Source: Myxococcota bacterium (GTDB lineage: Bacteria > Myxococcota_C > UBA6777). From it: DNA of 8,880 nucleotides. Below are positions 1 to 6,472 of the stretch, piece after piece. Both the position numbers and the translations under genes were made by a program. Position 1 is the first letter of the stretch, and each line of letters begins with the position of its first letter. The stretch is taken from NCBI GenBank assembly GCA_963169055.1, contig CAUJFU010000484.1:1-8880 (forward strand). Reading direction: 5' to 3'. The notes beneath the pieces were generated by a model. It did not search any database. It had not been told where the DNA came from and saw only the letters and a program-made list of their open reading frames with translations.

Positions 1-27
1 GGGTAGAGCATCTGACTGTTAATCAGA
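1..27 (+). tRNA. tRNA-Asn (GTT), 5' half only; 3' half absent
   Basis: The first bases read as the end of a D-arm (GGGTAGAGC) followed by a perfect five-pair anticodon stem, TCTGA at 11-15 and TCAGA at 23-27, closing the seven-base loop CTGTTAA with anticodon GTT at 18-20, which decodes asparagine. The match to bacterial tRNA-Asn is close up to base 27. After that, neither a normal variable loop nor a GGTTCRANNCC T-arm nor an acceptor strand or CCA is present: the sequence runs into AACAACCTCC and then unrelated DNA. The 5' acceptor strand lies outside the window. I read this as a tRNA gene cut after the anticodon arm, perhaps at an old integration junction, or a tRNA-derived fragment. A functional tRNA is unlikely. 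Confidence 0.6.
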
Positions 28-243
28 AACAACCTCCTTTTTGGTTCCTTGGAGTGGTAAGCCAGCCGAAGACGCGGGCAGACGCGGTGCGTGGTGGGCT
101 GTTGTGGTCGCAAAGTGCATCCAATCTTTCTTTTCTTCCCGTGTGTTCGCTCTTTCGAGAGCCATGCGGCAGGCGAGAAACCGTTGGGTGGCTCGGTCTC
201 CCTTCACGATCCACAAACCCCTGACGCTTGGCCTCTCGGCTGG

Positions 244-300
244 CCTTCCCCCTCCGCTCTTCTTTTCCCGCTCTCTTCCTTCCCTTTGCTCTCTTCTCTT
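244..300 (+). repeat. 57-nt polypyrimidine/polypurine tract
   Basis: Within these 57 bases there is no A and there are only three G residues (256, 270, 289); the rest is C and T, so the minus strand is almost pure purine. It is a low-complexity tract with many CTCTTC-like steps, not an exact tandem repeat. It lies in non-coding DNA. Confidence 0.7.
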
Positions 301-486
301 ATATCGTTGCCAGTCGAGCCACTTCAGCCAACGCGCCTCGACCGTGCAGCACTTCCTTCCATTTGTCCTCTTCTGTGTTCCTTGATTGTGTGGGCTTTGC
401 TATTTGCGTGGGTGGTGGTTTGGGGCAGCTTTTTCACAGAGATGTCACTTGTGATGCGATGGCGTTTGTGTAAGCCTCTATGCGGT

Positions 487-506
487 CTGCGTTTTTTGTA
501 ACGCAG
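487..506 (+). promoter_or_regulatory. Inverted repeat in the SDR leader
   Basis: CTGCGTT at 487-493 and AACGCAG at 500-506 form a perfect 7-bp inverted repeat around a T-rich six-base spacer. It ends 16 bases before the AGGAG ribosome binding site. It could be a dimeric repressor operator or an RNA hairpin in the 5' leader. The T-run is inside the loop, so it does not look like an intrinsic terminator. There is no regulator gene in the window to link to it. Confidence 0.4.
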
Positions 507-522
507 CGAAGCCTTTTTCCAC

Positions 523-527
523 AGGAG
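523..527 (+). promoter_or_regulatory. Ribosome binding site of the SDR gene
   Basis: AGGAG lies six bases before the ATG at 534. It fixes the original start at 534 and shows that the ATG at 635, which opens the longer uninterrupted frame, is an internal methionine codon. Confidence 0.75.
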
Positions 528-533
528 TTTTCG

Positions 534-1402
534 ATGAATAACGCAAAGCGTGTGTTGATCACGGGTGCGAGTGCTGGTTTGGTTTTGATGTTGTCAAAGC
601 GCTGGCCCAAAAAGGCCATACCGTTTACGCTACGATGCGCGGTGTGACGGGCAAAAACGCTGCAAAAGCAGAGGCGCTTCGTTCGTGGGCGGCAGAGCAG
701 GGCCGTCGTGTGCATGTGTTGGAACTGGATGTGACGGATCAAGCCTCGGTGGAAAAAGCCGTTTCGCAAGCGGTGGCTCTCGGTGGGATCGATGTGTTGA
801 TCAACAACGCAGGTGTCGGTACATGGGGGATCGACAAAGCCTTTTCCGTCGAACAGGCCCAACAAATCTTTGACATCAATGTGTTTGGTGTGATGCGGAT
901 CAACCATGCGGTGCTTCCGCATTTTCGATCCTCTGGAAAAGGTCTGGTGATCTACATCAGCTCGGGGTTGGGGCGGATCGTCTTTCCGTTTATGGGGATC
1001 TATGGGGCAAGCAAGTTCGCTGTGGAAGGCTACGCAGAAAGCGCACACTACGAGCTTTCACCGCTTGGCATCCAAAGCGTGATCGTTGAGCCGAGCGCGT
1101 ACGGAACCACCTTCCTCTCCAACTCGATGTTCCCTCAACGCGATATCTCCGCTGAGTACGGCCAAACCACAGAGATCTTCAAAGCGTTTGGGGGAGCTTT
1201 TGAAGAACGTGCAAAAGCCGGTGGATTGGGCGATCCTTCCGAAGTGGTTGCGGCTCTTGTTGAAGAAGTGGAACGCAACGGTGAGCGCCCACTGCGCCGC
1301 CCTGTCGGTCGAGATGTCGAGCAAGGTGTGACGGCCATCAACGCCACTTGCCAAGGAATCCAAGATTATCTTGCGGGTGCGTTCGGCTTTAAGGCTCGCT
1401 GA
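534..1402 (+). pseudogene. SDR family oxidoreductase, split by a one-base frameshift
   Basis: This encodes a classical short-chain dehydrogenase/reductase, an NAD(P)-dependent cytosolic enzyme that oxidises an alcohol or reduces a carbonyl; the substrate cannot be read from the sequence. From the ATG at 534 the frame gives MNNAKRVLITGASAG, then loses register near 579-580 and stops at a TGA about 20 codons later. The frame ending at 1402 supplies GFDVVKALAQKGHTVYATMR and the rest. Restoring one base (GGTTTGGT to GGTTTTGGT) yields 289 residues with TGASAGFG for cofactor binding, LELDV (about 63-67), NNAG (91-94), the active-site Asn (116), Ser (143/144), Tyr157 and Lys161 (YGASK). Length and motif spacing are normal for the family. 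A protein started at 635 would lack the first beta-alpha unit and the glycine-rich motif, so it should not bind cofactor. The cause may be real decay or a base lost in a T-run during sequencing. The gene converges with the cysteine-rich gene. Confidence 0.85.
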
Positions 1403-1422
1403 TCTCGTTTTCTCACCTTCTG

Positions 1423-1503
1423 TCCTCCCCATCCCATCGCCTTCTCGTTGCGATGCTTTTGATACACCGCACGAATCGACTTCTATCCTCCCCATCCCAT
1501 CGC
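1423..1503. repeat. 18-bp direct repeat pair between convergent genes
   Basis: TCCTCCCCATCCCATCGC occurs at 1423-1440 and again at 1486-1503, 63 bp apart, in the 122-bp gap between the convergent SDR and cysteine-rich genes. The copies match exactly and the similarity fades on both sides. I do not recognise the element. Confidence 0.75.
1435..1460 (+). terminator. Weak candidate terminator after the SDR gene
   Basis: CATCGC (1435-1440) can pair with GCGATG (1450-1455) across a nine-base loop, followed by CTTTT. The stem is only six pairs and the T-run short, so this is a weak intrinsic terminator at best. It lies 33 bases after the SDR stop codon. Confidence 0.25.
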
Positions 1504-1524
1504 TTTTTCCTCATTCGTTCAAAA

Positions 1525-2139
1525 CTAATTCTTGACGCAAACGCCAGCGGGATTGAGGTGATAGCCGGGCAAGCAAGGCTTTTTGAGGCACTTGCCGAGA
1601 CCGCCGACGCGATACATCCCGGGGGGGCAAGGAAGTTTTTGCACGCAAACGCCGTTGAGGCGGTGCCATCCGGGTTTGCAGGGCTTGTTGAGGCACTTGC
1701 CGAGACCACCGATGCGATACATCCCGGGAGGACAAGCGCCTTTTTCCACGCAAACACCGTTGATGCGGTGCCATCCGGGCTTACAGGGCTTGTTGAGGCA
1801 TTTGCCGAGGCCGCCGATACGATACATCCCCGGGGGGCAAGCGCCTTTTTGCACGCAAACACCGCCGAGGCGGTGCCATCCGGGTTTACAGGGCTTGTTG
1901 ATACATTTGCCAAGGCCCGCAACGCGATACATCCCGGGGGGGCAAGCGTCTTTTTTCACGCAGAGTCCTGCGGGGCCTCGGTGCCATCCGGGCTTGCAGG
2001 GCTTCGCACGGCATTTTCCAAACAATTTGTAATAGCCGGGAGGGCAGGGCGCAGGGGTAGCTTCGCTTGGGGCGGGCAGCAACAAAAGGCCGGCAAAAAG
2101 AACGGAAGCACGGAACAAGTTCGACAGAAGAGATTTCAT
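1525..2139 (-). CDS. Secreted cysteine-rich five-repeat protein, unknown function
   Basis: A 204-residue protein I do not recognise as a named family. The start at 2139 is chosen because GAGGA lies six bases upstream and because it begins a clean signal peptide: MKSLL, a hydrophobic core (residues 8-22), and an SEA signal peptidase I site near residue 27. The mature part is almost entirely five tandem repeats of 34-35 residues (32-65, 66-100, 101-135, 136-170, 171-204). Each repeat reads roughly CPPGMYR-x-GGLGKC-xNKP-CKPGWHR-xx-GVC-VxKGA and itself consists of two related halves of the form C-x-P-G-x-[YH]-...-C. All 20 cysteines are conserved in register, so ten disulfides are possible after export. 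The protein is basic. CxPGxY also occurs in eukaryotic-type cysteine-rich repeats, but no homology can be claimed. It lies 122 bp downstream of the vWA gene on the same strand, so co-transcription is possible. Extracellular binding or structural roles are inference only. Confidence 0.85.
   Translation of the reverse strand: MKSLLSNLFRASVLFAGLLLLPAPSEATPAPCPPGYYKLFGKCRAKPCKPGWHRGPAGLCVKKDACPPGMYRVAGLGKCINKPCKPGWHRLGGVCVQKGACPPGMYRIGGLGKCLNKPCKPGWHRINGVCVEKGACPPGMYRIGGLGKCLNKPCKPGWHRLNGVCVQKLPCPPGMYRVGGLGKCLKKPCLPGYHLNPAGVCVKN
1528..2046 (-). repeat. Tandem coding repeats, 105-bp period, five units
   Basis: Within the cysteine-rich gene the DNA itself repeats with an exact 105-bp period: GATACATCCC recurs at 1611, 1716, 1821 and 1926. 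The inner three units are nearly identical at the nucleotide level, while the first and last have diverged. That pattern suits copy-number change by slippage or unequal recombination in the middle of the array. Confidence 0.95.
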
Positions 2140-2145
2140 GGATGA

Positions 2146-2150
2146 TCCTC
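2146..2150 (-). promoter_or_regulatory. Ribosome binding site of the cysteine-rich gene
   Basis: On the minus strand GAGGA sits six bases before the ATG at 2139. It decides for this start over an in-frame initiator at 2184, which has no such site and would put 15 residues in front of the signal peptide. Confidence 0.75.
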
Positions 2151-2261
2151 GCTGTGTGGAGTGAAAGGAAGTACACAAACGCACTTCCGCCTATGGGACG
2201 GATGCGCGGTGCATCTATTCAAGCGAGATCATTTTTGTGGGATCAAAAAAAGACGACGCGA

Positions 2262-5200
2262 TCAAAGTTTGAGGGTGGTGACGTCGACGCGTTGGCCGCG
2301 TTTTTTGAGGACGACGTTTTTTTCAAACATCTCTTGTTGGGGGGTTCCAGCGTTGAGCACGATCAGGACGCTGGCGTGGGTCTCATTGCCGAGGACATTG
2401 GAGCGATGGCCATAAAAGTGCAGTTGGATCTTGTAGGGGCCGGATGGGCCTTGACGGTTCTCATAGCGTTCGGGGCCATAACCACGGGTGATATCTTGGA
2501 GCAAAGCCCCGCCATTTCGGGTGTTTCGGGTGTTATACGAGCAGCTTTCTCCGTTGGGTTCGTAGATCCAAAGATCGACATCGGTGTTGTCGGTGTTCCA
2601 AGTGAGCGTGACGCGCAGTTTGGCTTGGGGAACGGAAAGCCCGAGCAAGGGCTTGCGTTGTTCGAGCAGTGCCTTGACGGAAGTGCTGGTACGTTGGGCG
2701 TTTGTGGCCTCATAAGCGAGCAGGGCGTATTCTTCGCGTGCGATGGTTTTGATCTCACCAAAGCGTTCGTGCCAATTTCCAGCAAGCAGGATTTCGTAAA
2801 GGGCGGCAGCAAGGGCGTAACGTTGGAGCTTTTGCATGGTGCGTGCAAGATCGCGAAAGGCGTGTGGCTCGAAAGAGCGGCGTTCTAGGACGCGCAAAAA
2901 GACGCCTGCTGCATCTTTGGGGCGCTCCCATGCCGTTAGATAGTATCCGACCAGTCGAAGCGCCCGTGGATTGGACGGATGCAGCTCGACGATGCAGGAC
3001 AAGCTGCGGATCGCTCCGCCGATCTTGGCTTTCTTGAGTCGGCGTTTGGCTTCGGTCACAAAGGGATCGAAGTTTTCGGCGCTTTTGTCGCGCTCGGCGA
3101 GGTATGTTTTCGGGACGTCGTTTTGGGTCCAAATCTGCTCCATCACAGGACTTTCAAAGGCAAAGTGCGCTTGTTCTTCGGCTTGAAGCAAGGCGAGGGC
3201 TGCACGCCCTGCGCTCGAATCAAGGGCTTTGGCGCGTTGGAGGACTTTGCGAAAGATCGCACGCCAACGAGCACGCATGCTGATCGGTGCGCCTTTTTGA
3301 GCAAACAGATCTCGGATGAACAGATCCAATTGATCGAGCTTGTGGGCTTTTTGCTGTTGTTCGAGTCCGTATTGTTTGTACTCTTTGTCGGTTTCCAGAA
3401 CCAGCAGCGAACAGTGGGCATTGGGGATGTGAAAGTGCTGCGCGTAAGCCACGATCAGATCGGTGAGTTTGGGATCATCCAGTTCTGCGAGTTGGGCGAT
3501 GGCGATCTCGCCCCATGCGCGGGGAGCGAGATCGCCGTGTGCTTTCACGTCGAGCGTATAAGGCAGCGAGATCGGTTGGCCGTCAAAAGAGCCTTTGAGC
3601 GTGATACTCGCCTTGCCATCGCGTTGATAGCGACTTGCAAAAGCCAACAAAGCCCCGGGATAAAGAGTGGTTTGACGCCCTGCCACCAAGGTTTCGGTGG
3701 CTTCGATGCCTTCGATCTCGATCTTGTCGAGCGACATCGCTTGGTGGGTATGGGCTGTCGAACAACGCTCGATCTCGGCTTCTCCAAGGCAGGTGAAGAC
3801 CGCGCCACCTTGCCGAGTGATCCGTTGGTAAAGTGCGGTGTCTTCGTTGCCAAGGCCAAAGCTGTAAGCAAACCAACGGGTTTGCCCCCATCGCTGTTGT
3901 TGCGACCAGCGGCCAAGGATCTGATGGATATCGCGGTTGCCCCAGTTGAGTTGGCCGTCGCTGAGAAAAAAGATATCCAACGCTTGCTTGGATGCGGCCT
4001 CTTGCCAAGGGGCCGCAGCAAGGGCCTGAAGGGCTGCACTCAGATCGGTCGCACCTTCGAGCAAGATGCGGCGGATCTGTCGGAATATCGCTGTGCGTGC
4101 CTTGGGCGTGTTCTCTAACCAGCCGTCTGCTTTGGCCCAACGTGTTCCCACATCAAAAAACAAGACATTGAATTGCTGGATCTGCGGGTTGTTTTGTAGG
4201 ATCTTTTCGAGGAGAGACACGCTCACCCCGAAGCGTTGGGGCGTTTCAGAAAGCGACGTATCGAGCAAAAAGACGGCTTGCGAAGCGCCCTTGCTTGCGC
4301 TTTTTTGGGGGAGATCGACGGCGAGTTGAGCGTAAAGATAACGGCGATCTTGGAGGGGATCGATCCCTGCAACCCAAGCTGCTTTTGCCGTGGTTGGTTG
4401 GAAATAGAAATCAGCGTTGCGATTGGGCTTTTCGGTTTCCCACAAGCAGCGGACGAAATGCTTTTGTTGTTTTTGCATACAGCGGATCTTGCGCAGATTA
4501 TGACGGGAGAGCTTCGCAAGTTGAGGATTATAGGAAAGGGAAAAGTCGATCAATCCGGCCACTTCGTCAGGAAAAGCAAACGAATACACGCGCTGATCTT
4601 GGAAGCGCGGGAGGGTTTGTTCGTAGGCGATGATCACGCGATTGTGGCCGTTGGCAGGGATAGGAAAGACGCGGCCCGAAAAGGTATTGGGAGCATCTTG
4701 TTCGAGCAGCGCGGGATCGATGCGTTGGCGCGTGATCTCTTCGTACACTTCGCGCCCTTTTTCGGCAGCCACAAGGCGGGCTTCTCGAAGGGTTCCCCAG
4801 TCTTCTTTGGGGCTGGTGCGTGCGATGGCTTGGGGAGCCATCTCAGCGATGGCTTGGGGGCTAGGCAATTTTCCTGAAAAGAAGCGGGGTTCTTGAGGGC
4901 GTTGGTTGCCCACAAACATCGCATAATACGACACCGAGGCATCGCTTGGCAGCGTGTACTTGAACGTCCCCTCAAGGGTGCGTCCGTGTGGGTTGTAGTA
5001 GATATGATCCATGATCGTTCGCACGCGCAAACCTTCGACTTGCACGGTGACACGGAGTTTTTTGAGTTGAAGAAACTGATCGCCTCCCACAGAGACTTTG
5101 GATAGGACAGTGCCTTTGGCGGTTCGTTGCCAAACTTGGGCTTTTTGAGGATCTTTTGGAGCGTCTTTTTTCGGTGTTTTGGATACGGTGCTTTCTTTTG

Positions 5201-5579
5201 CGCCGCCTTTTCTTCTTTTCCCATTTGCAGCCGATTTGGCGGGACTTGGCGAGGGAATTGCGCTCGGGTCCATTTCAGCGGCTGCCCGTCGTGAACGCCG
5301 ATCTGTGAAGGATAAGCTGCGGTCGTCGGCTGCGTGTTGGGAACGCCGTGAACGCCGAGCTTCTAAGTACATGGAGCGGTCCTCGTTGGAGGATGATCCC
5401 CTAGAGCTTTTCAGTGCTGATGGTTTGGCAGTTCTGGCTCTTGGATCGGCGGTTTTGGGTTCGGGAGATAGTTTCGAGCAAGCGAAGGGTACGCTACAAG
5501 AAACCAAGATCCCAAAAAAGAGGATACGTTTCAGAAAAAAAGAAGGGTGTGATCGGTGCTGTTTCTTTTTTGATCTCAT
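2262..5579 (-). CDS. VIT-vWA domain lipoprotein with TPR-like and YfaP/DUF2135-like C-terminus
   Basis: A 1105-residue envelope protein. Residues 1-28 form a lipoprotein-type signal: a basic start (RSKKKQHR), a hydrophobic core and lipobox LVS-C with Cys28. Residues 36-148 are a low-complexity basic Ser/Arg/Pro/Lys linker. A VIT domain follows (about 165-325, with VFPIPANGHNRVIIAYEQ near its end). The vWA domain (about 433-605) has a complete metal-binding MIDAS set: DTSLS at 440-444, Thr511 in GATDLS and Asp541 in FLSDG. Residues 690-960 are mostly helical with TPR-like repeats from about 840. The end (about 985-1105, TLTWNTDNTDVDLW...YGPERY...GPYKIQLHFYG) resembles the DUF2135/YfaP domain. 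VIT-vWA proteins in bacteria are usually cell-surface or periplasmic and are thought to act in adhesion or complex assembly; the ligand is unknown. The start at 5579 is chosen for the signal peptide, although its AGGA is 13 bases away. The frame is open upstream but there encodes only translated intergenic palindromes. It ends in TGA. Confidence 0.9.
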   Translation of the reverse strand: MRSKKKQHRSHPSFFLKRILFFGILVSCSVPFACSKLSPEPKTADPRARTAKPSALKSSRGSSSNEDRSMYLEARRSRRSQHAADDRSLSFTDRRSRRAAAEMDPSAIPSPSPAKSAANGKRRKGGAKESTVSKTPKKDAPKDPQKAQVWQRTAKGTVLSKVSVGGDQFLQLKKLRVTVQVEGLRVRTIMDHIYYNPHGRTLEGTFKYTLPSDASVSYYAMFVGNQRPQEPRFFSGKLPSPQAIAEMAPQAIARTSPKEDWGTLREARLVAAEKGREVYEEITRQRIDPALLEQDAPNTFSGRVFPIPANGHNRVIIAYEQTLPRFQDQRVYSFAFPDEVAGLIDFSLSYNPQLAKLSRHNLRKIRCMQKQQKHFVRCLWETEKPNRNADFYFQPTTAKAAWVAGIDPLQDRRYLYAQLAVDLPQKSASKGASQAVFLLDTSLSETPQRFGVSVSLLEKILQNNPQIQQFNVLFFDVGTRWAKADGWLENTPKARTAIFRQIRRILLEGATDLSAALQALAAAPWQEAASKQALDIFFLSDGQLNWGNRDIHQILGRWSQQQRWGQTRWFAYSFGLGNEDTALYQRITRQGGAVFTCLGEAEIERCSTAHTHQAMSLDKIEIEGIEATETLVAGRQTTLYPGALLAFASRYQRDGKASITLKGSFDGQPISLPYTLDVKAHGDLAPRAWGEIAIAQLAELDDPKLTDLIVAYAQHFHIPNAHCSLLVLETDKEYKQYGLEQQQKAHKLDQLDLFIRDLFAQKGAPISMRARWRAIFRKVLQRAKALDSSAGRAALALLQAEEQAHFAFESPVMEQIWTQNDVPKTYLAERDKSAENFDPFVTEAKRRLKKAKIGGAIRSLSCIVELHPSNPRALRLVGYYLTAWERPKDAAGVFLRVLERRSFEPHAFRDLARTMQKLQRYALAAALYEILLAGNWHERFGEIKTIAREEYALLAYEATNAQRTSTSVKALLEQRKPLLGLSVPQAKLRVTLTWNTDNTDVDLWIYEPNGESCSYNTRNTRNGGALLQDITRGYGPERYENRQGPSGPYKIQLHFYGHRSNVLGNETHASVLIVLNAGTPQQEMFEKNVVLKKRGQRVDVTTLKL

Positions 5580-5816
5580 GGGGAGGACTCTTTCCTTTGA
5601 TTGGGCGGCTCGTCCTGAGCGAGAGGTGGCTGGATACCGATGGGGGCAGACGTCGTTTTGTCCATTGTGTACGCATTGCGGCGGTGATCGCGCTAAAGTT
5701 TTTTCTTTCTTTTCGCTCGATGGGGCTGGCTTGTGGACAAAACCCCATGTTCGCAACGATTCAAGCGAGAGAGGCTGTGGGTTTGAAAAACGCTGATCTC
5801 TTCGCCAATACGGGGT

Positions 5817-5858
5817 CAAGGGGCGACAGTCCCTTGTGGGGTGTGGGGTAAAACCCCA
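5817..5858. repeat. Paired hairpin element
   Basis: Two perfect short stems lie side by side. CAAGGG (5817-5822) pairs with CCCTTG (5831-5836) over an eight-base loop, and TGGGGT (5844-5849) pairs with ACCCCA (5853-5858) over AAA. They are joined by GTGGGGTG-type sequence. The pair lies about 240 bp upstream of the vWA start. From memory, comparable 'AAGGG..CCCTT..GGGGT..ACCCC' elements recur between genes of other bacteria, but I cannot name a family. Confidence 0.6.
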
Positions 5859-5957
5859 TACGCGCCTTGTTAAGGCGGAAACTTCGTAGAGTCGAGAATG
5901 ATCGCTCTTTCTTTTGTCGGCCCCCATGTCCGTTCGCTGCTCGATGTCCCGATACAC

Positions 5958-5981
5958 GGGCGGTTCGCGAACCGCCCCTAC
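5958..5981 (-). repeat. GTAGGGGC-type palindrome, copy 1
   Basis: GGGCGGTTCG at 5958-5967 and CGAACCGCCC at 5968-5977 form a perfect 20-bp palindrome, followed by CTAC. Read on the minus strand it begins GTAGGGGCGGTTCG, the same 5' edge as copies 2 and 3. Confidence 0.85.
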
Positions 5982-6094
5982 GCAAACATTGCCTTGCATC
6001 GAACACGGATGCAACGAAAGAATCGTAGAGAAAACAAACGCAAACATACCTAAAAAGACGGAGGATACGACATCCGTGTAGGGTGTGATCAACG

Positions 6095-6117
6095 GTAGGG
6101 GCGTATGGCATACGCCC
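6095..6117 (+). repeat. GTAGGGGC-type palindrome, copy 2
   Basis: GGTAGG leads into GGGCGTATG (6099-6107) and CATACGCCC (6109-6117), a nine-pair stem around one base. The outer GTAGGGGC..GCCC frame equals that of copies 1 and 3, but the inner stem is GTATG instead of GGTTC on both arms, so pairing is kept while sequence differs. Confidence 0.85.
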
Positions 6118-6218
6118 TTGCCCGATTCACGGGGATTTTGATCGCTGTGCATGAGCAGGCAACATGCGGATGTCGTAGGACGCAGTGGAAAAGGGAAAGC
6201 GTGAAGAATCAAGCCGTG

Positions 6219-6242
6219 GTAGGGGCGGTTCGGGAACCGCCC
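6219..6242 (+). repeat. GTAGGGGC-type palindrome, copy 3
   Basis: GGTAGG leads into GGGCGGTTC (6223-6231) and GAACCGCCC (6234-6242), a nine-pair stem around GG. The arms match copy 1 and differ only at the centre. Orientation is opposite to copy 1 and equal to copy 2. Confidence 0.85.
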
Positions 6243-6383
6243 GCGCCTGAACATGGGCCTTTTTCGTATCGGTATGACAGTTCAGTCTCTTTTCTTCACC
6301 CGATGCCCGTGGGGTGATACGACATCTGCCCATGCCAGAGACCCCCCGATCGATGGGCTTTACAGACGATGTGCCCGAGTGTT

Positions 6384-6405
6384 AGCCACAGGGGGCTGCC
6401 CCTAC
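6384..6405 (-). repeat. GTAGGGGC-type palindrome, degenerate copy 4
   Basis: On the minus strand the stretch reads GTAGGGGCAGCC, CCCTGT, GGCT, then departs from the expected GCCC closing arm. The outer GTAGGGGC edge and the AGCC/GGCT inner stem remain, so this looks like a decayed member with a third inner stem. Confidence 0.5.
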
Positions 6406-6472
6406 CTCTTTACGATCACACAACGAGCGGATTTCGTAGAAGCCCCCACGATAAGGAGGCGGGAGCCTTTCC

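Larger units (their letters stand above)
28..533. other. Non-coding stretch between the tRNA half and the SDR gene
   Basis: No reading frame here has a recognisable protein family, a good ribosome binding site and a plausible composition together; the open frames are short and overlap one another. The visible structure is a polypyrimidine tract at 244-300, a short TCAC-tt-GTGA inverted repeat at 445-454, and a 7-bp inverted repeat at 487-506 directly ahead of the SDR ribosome binding site. The promoter of the SDR gene should lie in the right half of this stretch, but I cannot pick a convincing -35/-10 pair. Confidence 0.6.
6064..6326. repeat. Dispersed GATACGACATC word, three copies
   Basis: GATACGACATC occurs at 6064-6074 and again at 6316-6326 on the plus strand. 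The shorter form TACGACATCC occurs inverted at 6168-6177 (as GGATGTCGTA). All three lie among the palindromes, which suggests that larger, decayed repeat units were inserted here in both orientations. Boundaries of any larger unit are not visible. Confidence 0.6.

Noticed and set aside
41-501. Overlapping plus-strand open frames in 41-501
   Set aside because: They overlap in different frames, are driven by the pyrimidine-rich tract, lack ribosome binding sites and resemble no family.
635-1402. ATG at 635 as a genuine start giving a 255-residue SDR
   Set aside because: It has no ribosome binding site, and the product would lack the TGxxxGxG cofactor motif that is encoded just upstream in two frames after a good AGGAG and ATG.
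1453-2145. Plus-strand open frame opposite the cysteine-rich gene, and similar long frames opposite the vWA and RCC1 genes
   Set aside because: These are antisense shadows of repetitive coding DNA. The minus-strand translations carry signal peptides, conserved cysteines and known domains; the plus-strand ones do not.
2232-2249. TTTTTG/CAAAAA hairpin as a terminator after the vWA gene
   Set aside because: The stem is almost only A-T pairs with one G-C pair, too weak to call. The 122-bp gap to the next gene may be read through.
5580-6254. A 225-codon upstream extension of the vWA reading frame
   Set aside because: The frame is open, but the translation is made of intergenic palindromes (for example GAVREPP from a GTAGGGGCGGTTCG copy) and shows no domain. 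The signal peptide with lipobox begins at the internal ATG at 5579.
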